The notes under the pieces: generated by a model | What the model was told of the DNA's origin: nothing | What the model saw: only the letters and a program-made list of their open reading frames with translations | The model's database searches: none | Translations under genes and position numbers: made by a program | Shown: positions 7,215 to 14,821 of the stretch, piece after piece | Numbering within the stretch: position 1 is the stretch's first letter | Layout of the letters: each line of letters opens with the position of its first letter | Assembly (NCBI GenBank): GCA_019420345.1 | Contig: JAHZHI010000074.1 | Coordinates: 1-49,792, forward strand | DNA length: 49,792 nucleotides | Reading direction: 5' to 3' | From: Peptococcaceae bacterium | GTDB taxonomy: Bacteria > Bacillota > Peptococcia > Peptococcales > Peptococcaceae

Positions 7215-8873
7215 GTGGCTAAACGAATTTTAATTGTCGGCGGGGTTGCTGGTGGCGCTTCTTGCGCTGCACGCTTGCGCCGTATGGACGAACAAGCAGA
7301 AATTGTTCTCTTTGAACGCGGAGAATATATTTCTTTTGCCAACTGCGGCCTTCCTTATTATATTGGCGGTGTTATTCCAAAACGTGAACAGTTGCTGGTG
7401 CAAGACGTGAAAACGATGAACGCTTGGTTCAATTTGGAAATCCATACACAAACCGAAGTCACAGCCATTCATCCAGCAGAAAAAACCGTAACGGTGACCG
7501 ATCTTACAAATGGTGAAATGCGCGAAGAACGCTATGACGCCCTGGTACTTTCACCTGGCGCTTCTCCAATCGTGCCAAAGCTTGATGGCATTGAAGCTGC
7601 AAAAGAACGCATTTTCACCATCCGCAACATTGCTGATGTGGATGCGCTCAAGGGCTTCATGGACGCCCAAGCGCCAAAGACAGCAGTTGTTGTTGGCGGC
7701 GGCTTCATCGGCTTGGAAATGGCTGAAAACCTGGTCCATAAAGGATTGTCTGTGCATTTGGTCGAAGCTGCTGAGCAAGTAATGACCTCACTGGACCCAG
7801 AAATGGCTACACTTATTGCTGCTGAATTGCGCAAAAATGGCGTCCAGCTGACGCTTGGCACTGCTATTCAAGGCTTTGATAACAACGGCAAAACAGTAGT
7901 GCTGGCAGATGGCAGCCGCATTGATACCGATCTCACGGTGCTCGCCATTGGTGTGCGTCCAGAATCTGGTCTCATCAAAGATGCAGGCCTTGCCACCAAT
8001 GCCCGCGGTGCCATCGTTGTCGATGACCAGTTCCGTGTCGCTGGTGCAGAAGATGTTTACGCCATCGGCGATGCCATTGAAACCACGGACTGCATTTTTG
8101 GCGAAAAAGTCCAGATTCCACTCGCTGGTCCGGCCAACCGCATGGGCCGCATGGTTGCAGACATCATTTGCGGCAAAGACAAACATTACCGCGGCAGCCT
8201 CGGCAGCTCTATCGTGCGTGTGTTCAAAGTTCAAGCAGCTTCCACTGGTAAAAACGAAAAGCAGCTGCGTCAAATGAACGTTGACTATCAATCCATCCAT
8301 CTCTATCCAGCCAACCACGCCACCTATTATCCAGGCGCTTCTCAAATGAGCCTCAAAGTGCTTTATGCACCTGCTGACGGCAAATTATATGGCGCCCAAG
8401 CTGTTGGCCAAGACATGGGCATTGACAAAACCATTGATGTCATCGCAACAGCCATTGCTGGGAATATGAGCGTTTATGACCTCGCTGATGTGGAACTTTG
8501 CTATGCACCGCCATTCAACACCGCAAAATCTGCAGTCAATTATGCGGGCTATATTGCAGAAAACATTGCCAACGGCGAAACGTATTTTGATGATGCCGCA
8601 CATATCGAAGGGCTGCTCGCTAAAGGAGCCACCGTGCTTGACGTTCGCGGCAAAAAAGAAATTGAAAAAGTTCCGCTGCCTTCCACTCTCCAAATTCCAC
8701 TGCCAGAATTGCGCAAGCATATCGACGACATTCCAAAAGAGGGCCCTGTGTATGTTTCCTGCATGGTCGGCCTGCGTGGTCACATCGCCTGCCGTATCCT
8801 GCAGCAAAACGGCATCGATGCCATCAATGTCGGCGGTGGTGCAAAACTTTACACACAAAGCAAACTTTCTTAA
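7215..8873 (+). CDS. CoA-disulfide reductase with C-terminal rhodanese domain
   Basis: A 552-residue pyridine nucleotide-disulfide oxidoreductase. The N-terminal FAD motif is GGVAGGASCAARLRR (residues 9-23), the single redox cysteine is Cys44 in FANCGLPYYIGG, and the NAD(P)H motif VVVGGGFIGLEMAE is near residue 158. A dimerisation domain follows, then a rhodanese domain from about residue 470 with Cys516 in VSCMVGLRGH. This fused form reduces CoA disulfide or CoA persulfide using NAD(P)H and handles sulfane sulfur and polysulfide in the cytoplasm. It fits a sulfur-reducing anaerobe and may link to the sulfite reductase genes at the far end. The start is GTG 7215, set by GAAAGGAG at 7198-7205. 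It appears to be a single-gene unit, with the TPP-controlled operon starting 80 bp after it. Confidence 0.9.
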   Translation: MAKRILIVGGVAGGASCAARLRRMDEQAEIVLFERGEYISFANCGLPYYIGGVIPKREQLLVQDVKTMNAWFNLEIHTQTEVTAIHPAEKTVTVTDLTNGEMREERYDALVLSPGASPIVPKLDGIEAAKERIFTIRNIADVDALKGFMDAQAPKTAVVVGGGFIGLEMAENLVHKGLSVHLVEAAEQVMTSLDPEMATLIAAELRKNGVQLTLGTAIQGFDNNGKTVVLADGSRIDTDLTVLAIGVRPESGLIKDAGLATNARGAIVVDDQFRVAGAEDVYAIGDAIETTDCIFGEKVQIPLAGPANRMGRMVADIICGKDKHYRGSLGSSIVRVFKVQAASTGKNEKQLRQMNVDYQSIHLYPANHATYYPGASQMSLKVLYAPADGKLYGAQAVGQDMGIDKTIDVIATAIAGNMSVYDLADVELCYAPPFNTAKSAVNYAGYIAENIANGETYFDDAAHIEGLLAKGATVLDVRGKKEIEKVPLPSTLQIPLPELRKHIDDIPKEGPVYVSCMVGLRGHIACRILQQNGIDAINVGGGAKLYTQSKLS

Positions 8874-8919
8874 ATAAAACATGCAACAACGCTGGTTTTT
8901 CATTTTTTTACATTTCATC

Positions 8920-8948
8920 TGTAAAATGCGCGTCATCAGTGCTATACT
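8920..8948 (+). promoter_or_regulatory. Probable promoter of the thiamine operon
   Basis: TATACT at 8943-8948, with a weak -35 (TGTAAA, 8920-8925) at 17-bp spacing, just upstream of the TPP aptamer. Confidence 0.4.
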
Positions 8949-8957
8949 AAAAGCCGT

Positions 8958-9040
8958 AGAACACTGGGGGCGTCCGTCAACCGGACTGAGAGAGAACTCC
9001 TTGAACCTGATCTGGCTCATACCAGCGTAGGGAAGTGCAT
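8958..9040 (+). ncRNA. TPP riboswitch (THI element)
   Basis: The conserved pieces are all present in order: GGGGGCGTCC, ACTGAGAGAGAACTCC, TTGAACCTGATCTGG, CTCATACCAGCGTAGGGAAG. These are the pyrimidine- and pyrophosphate-sensing helices of the thiamine pyrophosphate aptamer. A terminator follows 12 bases later, so binding of TPP should stop transcription into thiW-thiD-cytX. Confidence 0.96.
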
Positions 9041-9051
9041 CGATTCTTATG

Positions 9052-9084
9052 AACGCCTGTGATTTCTTCACAGGCGTTTTTTTA
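9052..9084 (+). terminator. Riboswitch-controlled terminator
   Basis: An 11-bp stem, AACGCCTGTGA (9052-9062) with TCACAGGCGTT (9068-9078), and an uninterrupted T run. It is the expression platform of the TPP riboswitch and sits before the thiW ribosome binding site. An ATG at 9049 lies in its left flank, so that is not the thiW start. Confidence 0.93.
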
Positions 9085-9105
9085 TTGAAAGGAGCATTGC
9101 TTTGC

Positions 9106-9600
9106 ATGAACAAAACGAAAAAAATTGTTATTGCCGGCTTATTCATTGCCATCAGCGTGATCTTTAATTCCTTTATCGTCATCCCTGTAGGCCTGGCAAA
9201 AGCCGCACCAGTGCAGCATTTCATGAATGTTGTCACTGCCGTTACTTTAGGTCCATGGTATGCCACTGGCTGTGCCTTTATCACGTCGCTCATCCGCAAC
9301 ATGAACGGCACAGGCTCCATTCTGGCTTTCCCTGGCAGCATGATCGGTGCTTTCCTCGCCGGCATCATCTATCGCCGCTTCCACAATCTTGCTGGAGCTG
9401 CCGTCGGCGAAGTTTTTGGCACCGGCATTCTCGGGGCTATGGTTGCCGCACTGATGGCATGGCCATTTCTCGGTGCAAAGGTTGCCATCTTTGGCTATGT
9501 ACCAAGTTTCTTCCTTTCTACATTCGTTGGTGCCGTCGCCTCTGCACTGCTGCTTAAAGCATTCAAAGCGCGTGGCTTTTTAGACAAATTCAAGGACTGA
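9106..9600 (+). CDS. thiW: Thiazole-precursor ECF transporter component ThiW
   Basis: A 164-residue membrane protein with about five helices, of the ThiW family: substrate-binding (S) components of energy-coupling-factor transporters thought to import the thiazole moiety of thiamine. Landmarks are PVQHFMNVV near residue 36, GPWYATGCAFITSLIRN near 50 and NGTGSILAFPGSMIGA near 68. It needs the shared EcfA/EcfT module, not encoded here. GAAAGGAG at 9087-9094 fixes the start at ATG 9106. First gene behind the TPP riboswitch. Confidence 0.92.
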   Translation: MNKTKKIVIAGLFIAISVIFNSFIVIPVGLAKAAPVQHFMNVVTAVTLGPWYATGCAFITSLIRNMNGTGSILAFPGSMIGAFLAGIIYRRFHNLAGAAVGEVFGTGILGAMVAALMAWPFLGAKVAIFGYVPSFFLSTFVGAVASALLLKAFKARGFLDKFKD

Positions 9601-9637
9601 GCATCTTAATTTTATTTTGAAAAAAGGAGCAATCATC

Positions 9638-10474
9638 ATGTCTTATCAAGCAAAACCTGTTCCGCAAGCACTCACCATCGCTGGCAGTGACAGCGGCGGC
9701 GGTGCTGGCATCCAAGCCGACCTGAAAACATTCCAGGAGCGCCGCGTTTTCGGAACCTCTGTCATTGTCGCCGTGACCGCTCAGAACACCCTCGGTGTCC
9801 AGGGCATTCACAAAGTGCCTGTTGATTTTGTCAACGAACAACTACATTCTGTCTTCAGCGATTTTGAAATTGGTGCCCTCAAAACCGGCATGCTTCCTGA
9901 TGCAGAGATCATGCGTGCCGTCGCCGCAGAATTGCGAAAGCACCCAGACATTCCTGTGGTCGTTGATCCTGTCATGATCGCCAAAGGCGGCGCTGCGCTC
10001 ATGGAAGATGAGGCCAGTGCCACCCTCGTCAAAGAAATTCTGCCGCTGGCCACGGTGCTGACGCCAAATCTGCCAGAAGCAGAAGTCATCACTGGGATGA
10101 CCATTGCCACTGTTGACGACTTGCTTACTGCTGCAAAAAAAATTCAGAGCATGGGCGTAAAAAACGTGGTCATTAAAGGCGGTCATCGTCTTGAAACCTC
10201 TGACGCCGAAGACATTCTTCTGACCGAAGACGGCGAAGTCGTCACCCTCTCTGCTGAACGCGTCGATACCGTGCGCACCCATGGCACCGGCTGCACGTAT
10301 TCAGCCTGCATCACCGCAGAACTCGCCAAAGGACGCAGCGTAAAAGATGCTGTCACCACCGCTAAAGCCTTCATTGCAGCCGCCATCAGCGACGGTATTC
10401 TCGTTGGCCACGGACACGGCCCAACCAACCATTGGGCCTATCGCAAGGTAGAAGCAAAGGAGGAACAGGCTTGA
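9638..10474 (+). CDS. thiD: Hydroxymethylpyrimidine/phosphomethylpyrimidine kinase ThiD
   Basis: A 278-residue ribokinase-fold kinase that phosphorylates hydroxymethylpyrimidine and its monophosphate to the pyrophosphate used by ThiE. Family signatures are AGSDSGGGAGIQADLKTF near residue 13, VDPVMIAKGG near 108 and HGTGCTYSACITAELA near 213, the last being the anion hole with the catalytic base region. AAAAAGGAG stands 8 bases before ATG 9638. Middle gene of the TPP-regulated operon; its stop overlaps the cytX start. Confidence 0.95.
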   Translation: MSYQAKPVPQALTIAGSDSGGGAGIQADLKTFQERRVFGTSVIVAVTAQNTLGVQGIHKVPVDFVNEQLHSVFSDFEIGALKTGMLPDAEIMRAVAAELRKHPDIPVVVDPVMIAKGGAALMEDEASATLVKEILPLATVLTPNLPEAEVITGMTIATVDDLLTAAKKIQSMGVKNVVIKGGHRLETSDAEDILLTEDGEVVTLSAERVDTVRTHGTGCTYSACITAELAKGRSVKDAVTTAKAFIAAAISDGILVGHGHGPTNHWAYRKVEAKEEQA

Positions 10475-11652
10475 GTAACAACGAACGTACCACTGTCGCC
10501 ACCAACGGCTGGCTCTGGCTTGGCGCAGCCATCGCCATCACCGAGATCATGACCGGCACTTATTTTGCACCATTGGGCTGGGGCAAAGGCCTGCTTGCCA
10601 TTCTCATCGGCCACATCATCGGCTGTGGCATGCTGTTTTTAGCAGGCCGCATCGGTGCACAAACCAGCCGCAGTGCCATGAACACCATGAAGATTGCTTT
10701 CGGTGAAAAGGGCGGCCTCTTCTTCTCGATTCTCAACGTCATTCAGCTCGTTGGCTGGACCGCGGTAATGATCGCGACCGGTGCCAGTGCCATGAATGTA
10801 CTCGTCGGCAAAGAAAGCGGCTCCACCGTCATCGGTGCCTTCATCATTGCAGCTCTCATCCTTATTTGGATGCTCTTCGGACCAAAAACCTTTGGCCGAG
10901 TCAACAATATTGTCGTGATCGCACTGACACTGCTCTGTTTATTTTTAACCTGGCGTGTTGCCACTACCGGACTCAGCGCTGCCGATGCAGCCTTCGACGA
11001 TATCAGCTTTGGTGCTGCTGTTGAGCTTGCTGTCGCCATGCCCCTGTCTTGGCTGCCAGTCATCAGCGACTACACCTCCCGCGCTGAAAAGCCTGTGCTT
11101 TCTAACACCGTCTCTAATATTACTTATTTTCTGGGCAGCTGCTGGATGTTTGTCATCGGTCTTGGCTGCGCCATTGCCACTGGCTACGCCGACATCTCTC
11201 TTCTTATGCGCGCCATGGGTATGGGTGCCATCGGCCTTGTGATCATTATTTTCTCCACGATCACTTCCAGCTTCCTGGATGCTCGCTCTGCCGCAATCAG
11301 CTTCACAACACTGTCCAGCAAACCAAGCGAACGCACCGTGGCCGTCATTGTCTGCATCATCGGTTTTGCCATTGCCATCTTCGATCCGACCTCATCTTAT
11401 CAGGATTTTCTCTATTTGATCGGTTCTTTCTTTACGCCGATGGTCGGTGTTCTGCTGACCGAATATTACGTTCTCAAGCAAAAAGATGTGCGCAACATGG
11501 TCAGCATCTTAAACTTCATCGTTTACATCATTGGTTTCCTGCTTTACCGCGAACTGCTCAATGTCGACATCATCACTGGCACCACCCTGCCAGTCGTCAT
11601 CATTGTCGGCATCCTCACCTACATCGCCAACAAAGCATTTGCGAAACATTGA
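10471..11652 (+). CDS. cytX: Hydroxymethylpyrimidine transporter CytX
   Basis: A 393-residue protein with about twelve membrane helices, belonging to the NCS1 nucleobase:cation symporters and, by operon context, to the CytX branch that imports hydroxymethylpyrimidine. Early motif: GAAIAITEIMTGTYFAPLGW. It starts with TTG at 10471, inside the thiD stop (TTGA), behind AAAGGAGG. With ThiD it forms a pyrimidine salvage route, and with ThiW it means the cell can take up both thiamine halves. ThiE and ThiM must be encoded elsewhere if salvage is complete. Confidence 0.92.
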   Translation: MSNNERTTVATNGWLWLGAAIAITEIMTGTYFAPLGWGKGLLAILIGHIIGCGMLFLAGRIGAQTSRSAMNTMKIAFGEKGGLFFSILNVIQLVGWTAVMIATGASAMNVLVGKESGSTVIGAFIIAALILIWMLFGPKTFGRVNNIVVIALTLLCLFLTWRVATTGLSAADAAFDDISFGAAVELAVAMPLSWLPVISDYTSRAEKPVLSNTVSNITYFLGSCWMFVIGLGCAIATGYADISLLMRAMGMGAIGLVIIIFSTITSSFLDARSAAISFTTLSSKPSERTVAVIVCIIGFAIAIFDPTSSYQDFLYLIGSFFTPMVGVLLTEYYVLKQKDVRNMVSILNFIVYIIGFLLYRELLNVDIITGTTLPVVIIVGILTYIANKAFAKH

Positions 11653-11666
11653 CAACCATTCAATAA

Positions 11667-11717
11667 AAAAGGATGCCCTGTCCGAGAGCAAAGTTCTCTC
11701 AGACAGGGCATCCTTTT
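11667..11717. terminator. Bidirectional terminator between cytX and the MBL gene
   Basis: A 16-bp perfect stem, 11667-11682 with 11702-11717, with A run before and T run after. It serves the converging thiamine operon (plus) and MBL operon (minus). Confidence 0.92.
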
Positions 11718-11726
11718 CTTTTTTTG

Positions 11727-12635
11727 TTATGGACGTTTACCCGTCTTCACATAATATTCCACACCATCGCGAACAACCACTTCCAAAGCGCCGCAATCGA
11801 CAAGATAGTCCACATAAATGTGAATGTTGCGTTCATAGAAAGCAGCCTTTTTCGGTTTTGAGGAGAGCATCTTCATCATGGTGCAGGCAGCAATGACGAT
11901 CTCACTGCGCGTCAACCCACAATCAGCCGTGTCCAAAATGCGATTGGCACATTGTTTAACGGCTGCAATGCAAGCCTCTGCAAGAGGCTTTACCTCAGTG
12001 TACAGGCCACGATGCGCCGCCAAGTAATACGGATAATCGGTGGCTGCCAATTTTTCCATGGCTTTGATGGATGGCTGAACACTGAAGAAATATGGCAGTT
12101 TTGCATCGCTGATGAATTTCCCTGTCAGGATGGCATCCCCCACGTAGCAAACCCCATCTGGCGTTACGATTGAGATGTGATCAGGAGTATGACCTGGTGT
12201 ATGAATGATTTCAAATTCTACACCGCAGAAGGTGACGCGGTTTTCTGACGGCATGATGATGCGGTCAGCTTCAACGAGCAGGTCGGATTCCTGAGCATCG
12301 GTCATCGGTGCCTGTGGATGCAGCATATAAAAATAGTACGCCTTAAGATTGAGCGGGGTGACAGCAATCCCCGCTTCACCAGCAGAGAGTGCCACAGGAA
12401 TGTCATATTTCTGTTGGAAATAGCGATGATTGGCACTGTGATCCCCATGAACATGAGAACCAAGAATCCCAACCGGCCGCAATCCATTGCGTTCAAGGGT
12501 GCGCTCGATGAGATCTCTCTGAGAACGCAGCCCTGAGTCGAGCAGCACACAGGTGCTGTCACTGGTTTTATACAGCGGAATGATCTGCCAGTCTTCCAGA
12601 TACCAAGTATTACCGGCAGCTTGTTTTAATTGCAT
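11727..12635 (-). CDS. Metallo-beta-lactamase-fold hydrolase
   Basis: A 302-residue MBL-fold enzyme. Metal-binding motifs in order are SHVHGDHS near residue 61, HTPGHTPDH near 147, GDAILTG near 166 and AAHRG near 207, so the binuclear zinc or iron site looks complete. The last 80 residues look like a winged-helix-like extension seen in glyoxalase II and LACTB2-type proteins. Substrate unknown; thioester hydrolysis is a common role and would suit the thioesterase gene in the same operon. AAAGGA precedes ATG 12635. Last gene of a four-gene minus-strand group. Confidence 0.85.
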   Translation of the reverse strand: MQLKQAAGNTWYLEDWQIIPLYKTSDSTCVLLDSGLRSQRDLIERTLERNGLRPVGILGSHVHGDHSANHRYFQQKYDIPVALSAGEAGIAVTPLNLKAYYFYMLHPQAPMTDAQESDLLVEADRIIMPSENRVTFCGVEFEIIHTPGHTPDHISIVTPDGVCYVGDAILTGKFISDAKLPYFFSVQPSIKAMEKLAATDYPYYLAAHRGLYTEVKPLAEACIAAVKQCANRILDTADCGLTRSEIVIAACTMMKMLSSKPKKAAFYERNIHIYVDYLVDCGALEVVVRDGVEYYVKTGKRP

Positions 12636-12662
12636 AATGTTTTCCTTTCTTCCTTGATGATT

Positions 12663-13199
12663 TTATTTATAAACATGGCGATGCAGCGAACGAATATAGG
12701 AGAATGTCGCTTCTTCCCCTTGCTCTGCCAGCATCACAAGCCACTGTTCTAAGATGCGAGCGGTTTCTGGATGCATCAGATCTTTGGCATGACCATTGCG
12801 CAGATACTCCAGAGGTTTTTCCTGACTGTAATTCTTGCCCTGATAAACCTTGCTGGCTGCCACGCGATCACAAAACATTTCAATCAAATAACGATCCGGC
12901 ATACGCACTGGGCCGGGTTTTCTCGTTTTGAGCTGATAATCAATCCAATATTCAAAATGATGTTTATTGCGGCCTTTATGGTGCATCCAGGCCCGTGAAC
13001 TGCCATTGCGTTCACGTTCGAGCACATTCGGACTTTTATAGCCCAAATAATAGCGGGCCCCCGGAATAAATTCTGTCGGGCTGTACTTTGAAAGGTCATG
13101 CACCAGCCCTTGCCATGGAATGCCCGCCTTCATGCAGTGGCGCAGCACCAATTGGCGATGATGCGTAATGGTCTTAAAATGTTGTATCGGATGAAACAT
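12663..13199 (-). CDS. DUF5662-like conserved protein
   Basis: A 178-residue protein, starting MFHPIQHFKTITHHRQLVLRHC, rich in histidine and aromatic residues (LVHDLSKYSP, AWMHHKGRNKHHFEYWIDY). This resembles the DUF5662 family often found in phages and Firmicutes genomes. The HDLSKYSP and HHKGRNKHH segments recall a metal-binding HD-like phosphohydrolase core, but I cannot assign a reaction. AAGGAGG at 13207-13213 fixes the start at 13199, not the longer frame. It may have its own promoter at 13260-13288. Confidence 0.75.
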   Translation of the reverse strand: MFHPIQHFKTITHHRQLVLRHCMKAGIPWQGLVHDLSKYSPTEFIPGARYYLGYKSPNVLERERNGSSRAWMHHKGRNKHHFEYWIDYQLKTRKPGPVRMPDRYLIEMFCDRVAASKVYQGKNYSQEKPLEYLRNGHAKDLMHPETARILEQWLVMLAEQGEEATFSYIRSLHRHVYK

Positions 13200-13259
13200 A
13201 AGGGTTCCTCCTTCGTCGTGCAAGGCCGATGCCTGCACTTGATTTGCTTAACAACTTTT

Positions 13260-13288
13260 AGTTTAATCATCTCGCCGATTTTTTTCAA
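13260..13288 (-). promoter_or_regulatory. Possible internal promoter before the DUF5662-like gene
   Basis: Minus strand: TTGAAA (13288-13283), 17-bp spacer, TAAACT (13265-13260), 60 bases before the ATG at 13199. Confidence 0.45.
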
Positions 13289-13311
13289 GAGCCTACGCGG
13301 ACCTGTCGTTT

Positions 13312-14010
13312 TCAAGCACCCTGTGCAATTGCTGCCAAAGTATCGAACGCCCAATCTTGATTGATAACCGGTTCTGTTGACGCCAAACGCTCTACCGCCT
13401 CTTTGTATTGCCCAGCAATAATATCATAAACTTCCTGCGCAAATGGCACAGCACCCACCGCCTTTCCATCTGCAACGAAGACAAAATCAAGCGAGCCATC
13501 GAGCTGTTCGTCCACGAACACATCATCTACTGCATCGCCGCCAGGCATTTCTGCCAATTGCGACTGCATCTGTCCATAAAGCAGCACCTTATAAATCTCA
13601 ATCAAGCGGTCATCCAGGCCAGCATCGAAAATGCGAATCTTTTCCACAAGATTGTCGGCACCAATGACAATGCGTCTGCGGTATCCTGTTGTATCAATGT
13701 CCTGTTGTTCTCCTTTTTCGTTCAGCGCGGTGGCAAAATCGTCCGCATAAAGGGTTCGCACCTTTTCAACTTCTTCCTCATCCTGGCAATAGAAAATCAT
13801 CAGCTTGTCTTCCATCTGATGATAGAGGAAACTGTAATTGACAAACTGTTCACTGCCACAATGCGGGCAGATAAACTTAAAGATGTCAAAGTTTTTCACA
13901 CGCTGCTTCAGCTCTGGATCCAACATGGTATTGATGCTGCCATAAAATTCAAAGTCACTTTTTTTCTTACATTTCAGGCAAGCAATCTGTTGTGTGTGTT
14001 TCACGCTCAT
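13312..14010 (-). CDS. CpXC domain protein
   Basis: A 232-residue acidic soluble protein with two cysteine pairs at the N-terminus, CLKCKKK (about residues 11-17) and CPHCGSEQF (about 49-57), followed by FVNYSFLYHQMEDKLMIFYC. This is the pattern of CpXC proteins, where the four cysteines probably bind zinc. Function not known. It starts 11 bp after the thioesterase gene stops, so the two are likely co-translated. The C-terminal half has no recognised motif. Confidence 0.75.
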   Translation of the reverse strand: MSVKHTQQIACLKCKKKSDFEFYGSINTMLDPELKQRVKNFDIFKFICPHCGSEQFVNYSFLYHQMEDKLMIFYCQDEEEVEKVRTLYADDFATALNEKGEQQDIDTTGYRRRIVIGADNLVEKIRIFDAGLDDRLIEIYKVLLYGQMQSQLAEMPGGDAVDDVFVDEQLDGSLDFVFVADGKAVGAVPFAQEVYDIIAGQYKEAVERLASTEPVINQDWAFDTLAAIAQGA

Positions 14011-14021
14011 AGTCCTTCTCC

Positions 14022-14444
14022 TTACAGTTGATAGGTACCCTGCTGCTGTCGATAGGCCTCATATTTTTCATAAAGTTCCGGATAACTTTTCTTGAGGCTG
14101 ACTGGCCGTCCCGATTTATCGAGAATGCAGTGACTGCTCTCACCTGTGCAGACCACCTCTCTACGACAAGTCATCACATAATCGATGCGGATTTTAAGAT
14201 GGGCACAGTCTTTGATATAAACGGCAATATCAATGATGTCGCTGTAGGTCGTCATTTTCTTATAGTTGCAATTCACCGTTAAAATCGGCGAAGTCAAGCC
14301 CAATTTTTCAAAGGCATCATAGCTCATCCCCATGTATTCCATCCACTCTGTCCGTGCTTCTTCCATAAAGCGAATGTAATTGGAATGATGGGTGATGCCC
14401 ATGCGATCTGTTTCATAATATTGCACCTTATGCTGATAAATCAT
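14022..14444 (-). CDS. Acyl-CoA thioesterase, 4HBT hotdog family
   Basis: A 140-residue single hotdog-domain protein of the YbgC/4-hydroxybenzoyl-CoA thioesterase type. The motif YYETDRMGITHHSNYIRFMEEAR (residues 8-30) carries the catalytic Asp and the active-site loop. Such enzymes hydrolyse short or aromatic acyl-CoA. GGAAAGGAG stands 9 bases before ATG 14444, which rules out the longer frame from 14495. It is the first gene of the minus-strand group ending at 11727, and a strong promoter precedes it. Confidence 0.88.
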   Translation of the reverse strand: MIYQHKVQYYETDRMGITHHSNYIRFMEEARTEWMEYMGMSYDAFEKLGLTSPILTVNCNYKKMTTYSDIIDIAVYIKDCAHLKIRIDYVMTCRREVVCTGESSHCILDKSGRPVSLKKSYPELYEKYEAYRQQQGTYQL

Positions 14445-14472
14445 CGTTCGACTCCTTTCCTGTACTTGCTCT

Positions 14473-14502
14473 ATTGTAGCGCTCGCTGTATGCAACCGTC
14501 AA
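14473..14502 (-). promoter_or_regulatory. Promoter of the thioesterase operon
   Basis: Minus strand: TTGACG (14502-14497), 18-bp spacer, TACAAT (14478-14473); a strong sigma-A-like match 30 bases before the start codon. Confidence 0.65.
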
Positions 14503-14545
14503 TCTCCATCATTTCCTGATGTTTTCTTAAAACTTTCTCCAATTT

Positions 14546-14578
14546 TTTAAGGTTAATTTAAAGAATCATAAGTATAAT
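14546..14578 (+). promoter_or_regulatory. Activator-type promoter with OmpR-like direct repeat
   Basis: TTTAAG (14546-14551) and TTTAAA (14557-14562) are spaced by 5 bases, an 11-bp phase, and a perfect TATAAT follows at 14573-14578. No good -35 is present at 16-18 bp. This is the layout expected where an OmpR/PhoB-family regulator replaces the -35 contact. Transcription would run rightward into 14585-14700. Confidence 0.55.
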
Positions 14579-14584
14579 AGTTTC

Positions 14585-14700
14585 GTAAATTCCTTTTCAT
14601 ATAGGTCATCATAAGATGGCCAAAATCTCCTTCTTATAACACTATCCCCTCGGTGTTATAATTAATCCGGTATCCAGACGTGGCTACCGGATTTTCTTTT
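14585..14700 (+). ncRNA. Candidate structured small RNA
   Basis: About 115 bases between a promoter and a terminator with no convincing gene inside. Three hairpins can be drawn: 14604-14610 with 14615-14621 (7 bp, ATAA loop, one G-U); 14634-14642 with 14653-14661 (9 perfect bp, 10-base loop TATCCCCTCG); and the terminator 14664-14672 with 14685-14693 (9 bp, with an inner CCA/TGG), followed by TTCTTTT. The C-rich loop and the unpaired AAAATCTCCTTC between hairpins one and two are complementary to Shine-Dalgarno sequences such as GAAGGAG, as in trans-acting sRNAs of Gram-positive bacteria. A 7-codon frame (MAKISFL, ATG 14616) lacks a ribosome binding site. I do not recognise a known RNA family. 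Confidence 0.5.
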
Positions 14701-14713
14701 GCCCCAAAAAAGA

Positions 14714-14756
14714 AATCCCCAGACGTGCAAAACAATGCACATCTGGGGATTTTTTA
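14714..14756. terminator. Terminator after the distal LTA-synthase gene
   Basis: A 16-bp stem, 14714-14729 with 14736-14751 (one mismatch), with T runs on both strands. It ends the minus-strand operon and can also stop rightward transcription past the sRNA. Confidence 0.85.
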
Positions 14757-14821
14757 TGAAAAACTGCCTCAAAATTCTCGTTCAACAAATGCTTCAGAGC
14801 TGTTTTGCTTCATCGGCTCAC

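Noticed and set aside
9049..9051. ATG as the thiW start
   Set aside because: It sits beside the riboswitch terminator; the ribosome binding site is at 9087-9094 and gives a start at 9106.
14616..14639. Leader peptide MAKISFL in the candidate sRNA
   Set aside because: No ribosome binding site, its 5' part is in a hairpin, and there is no repeated amino acid pointing to attenuation.
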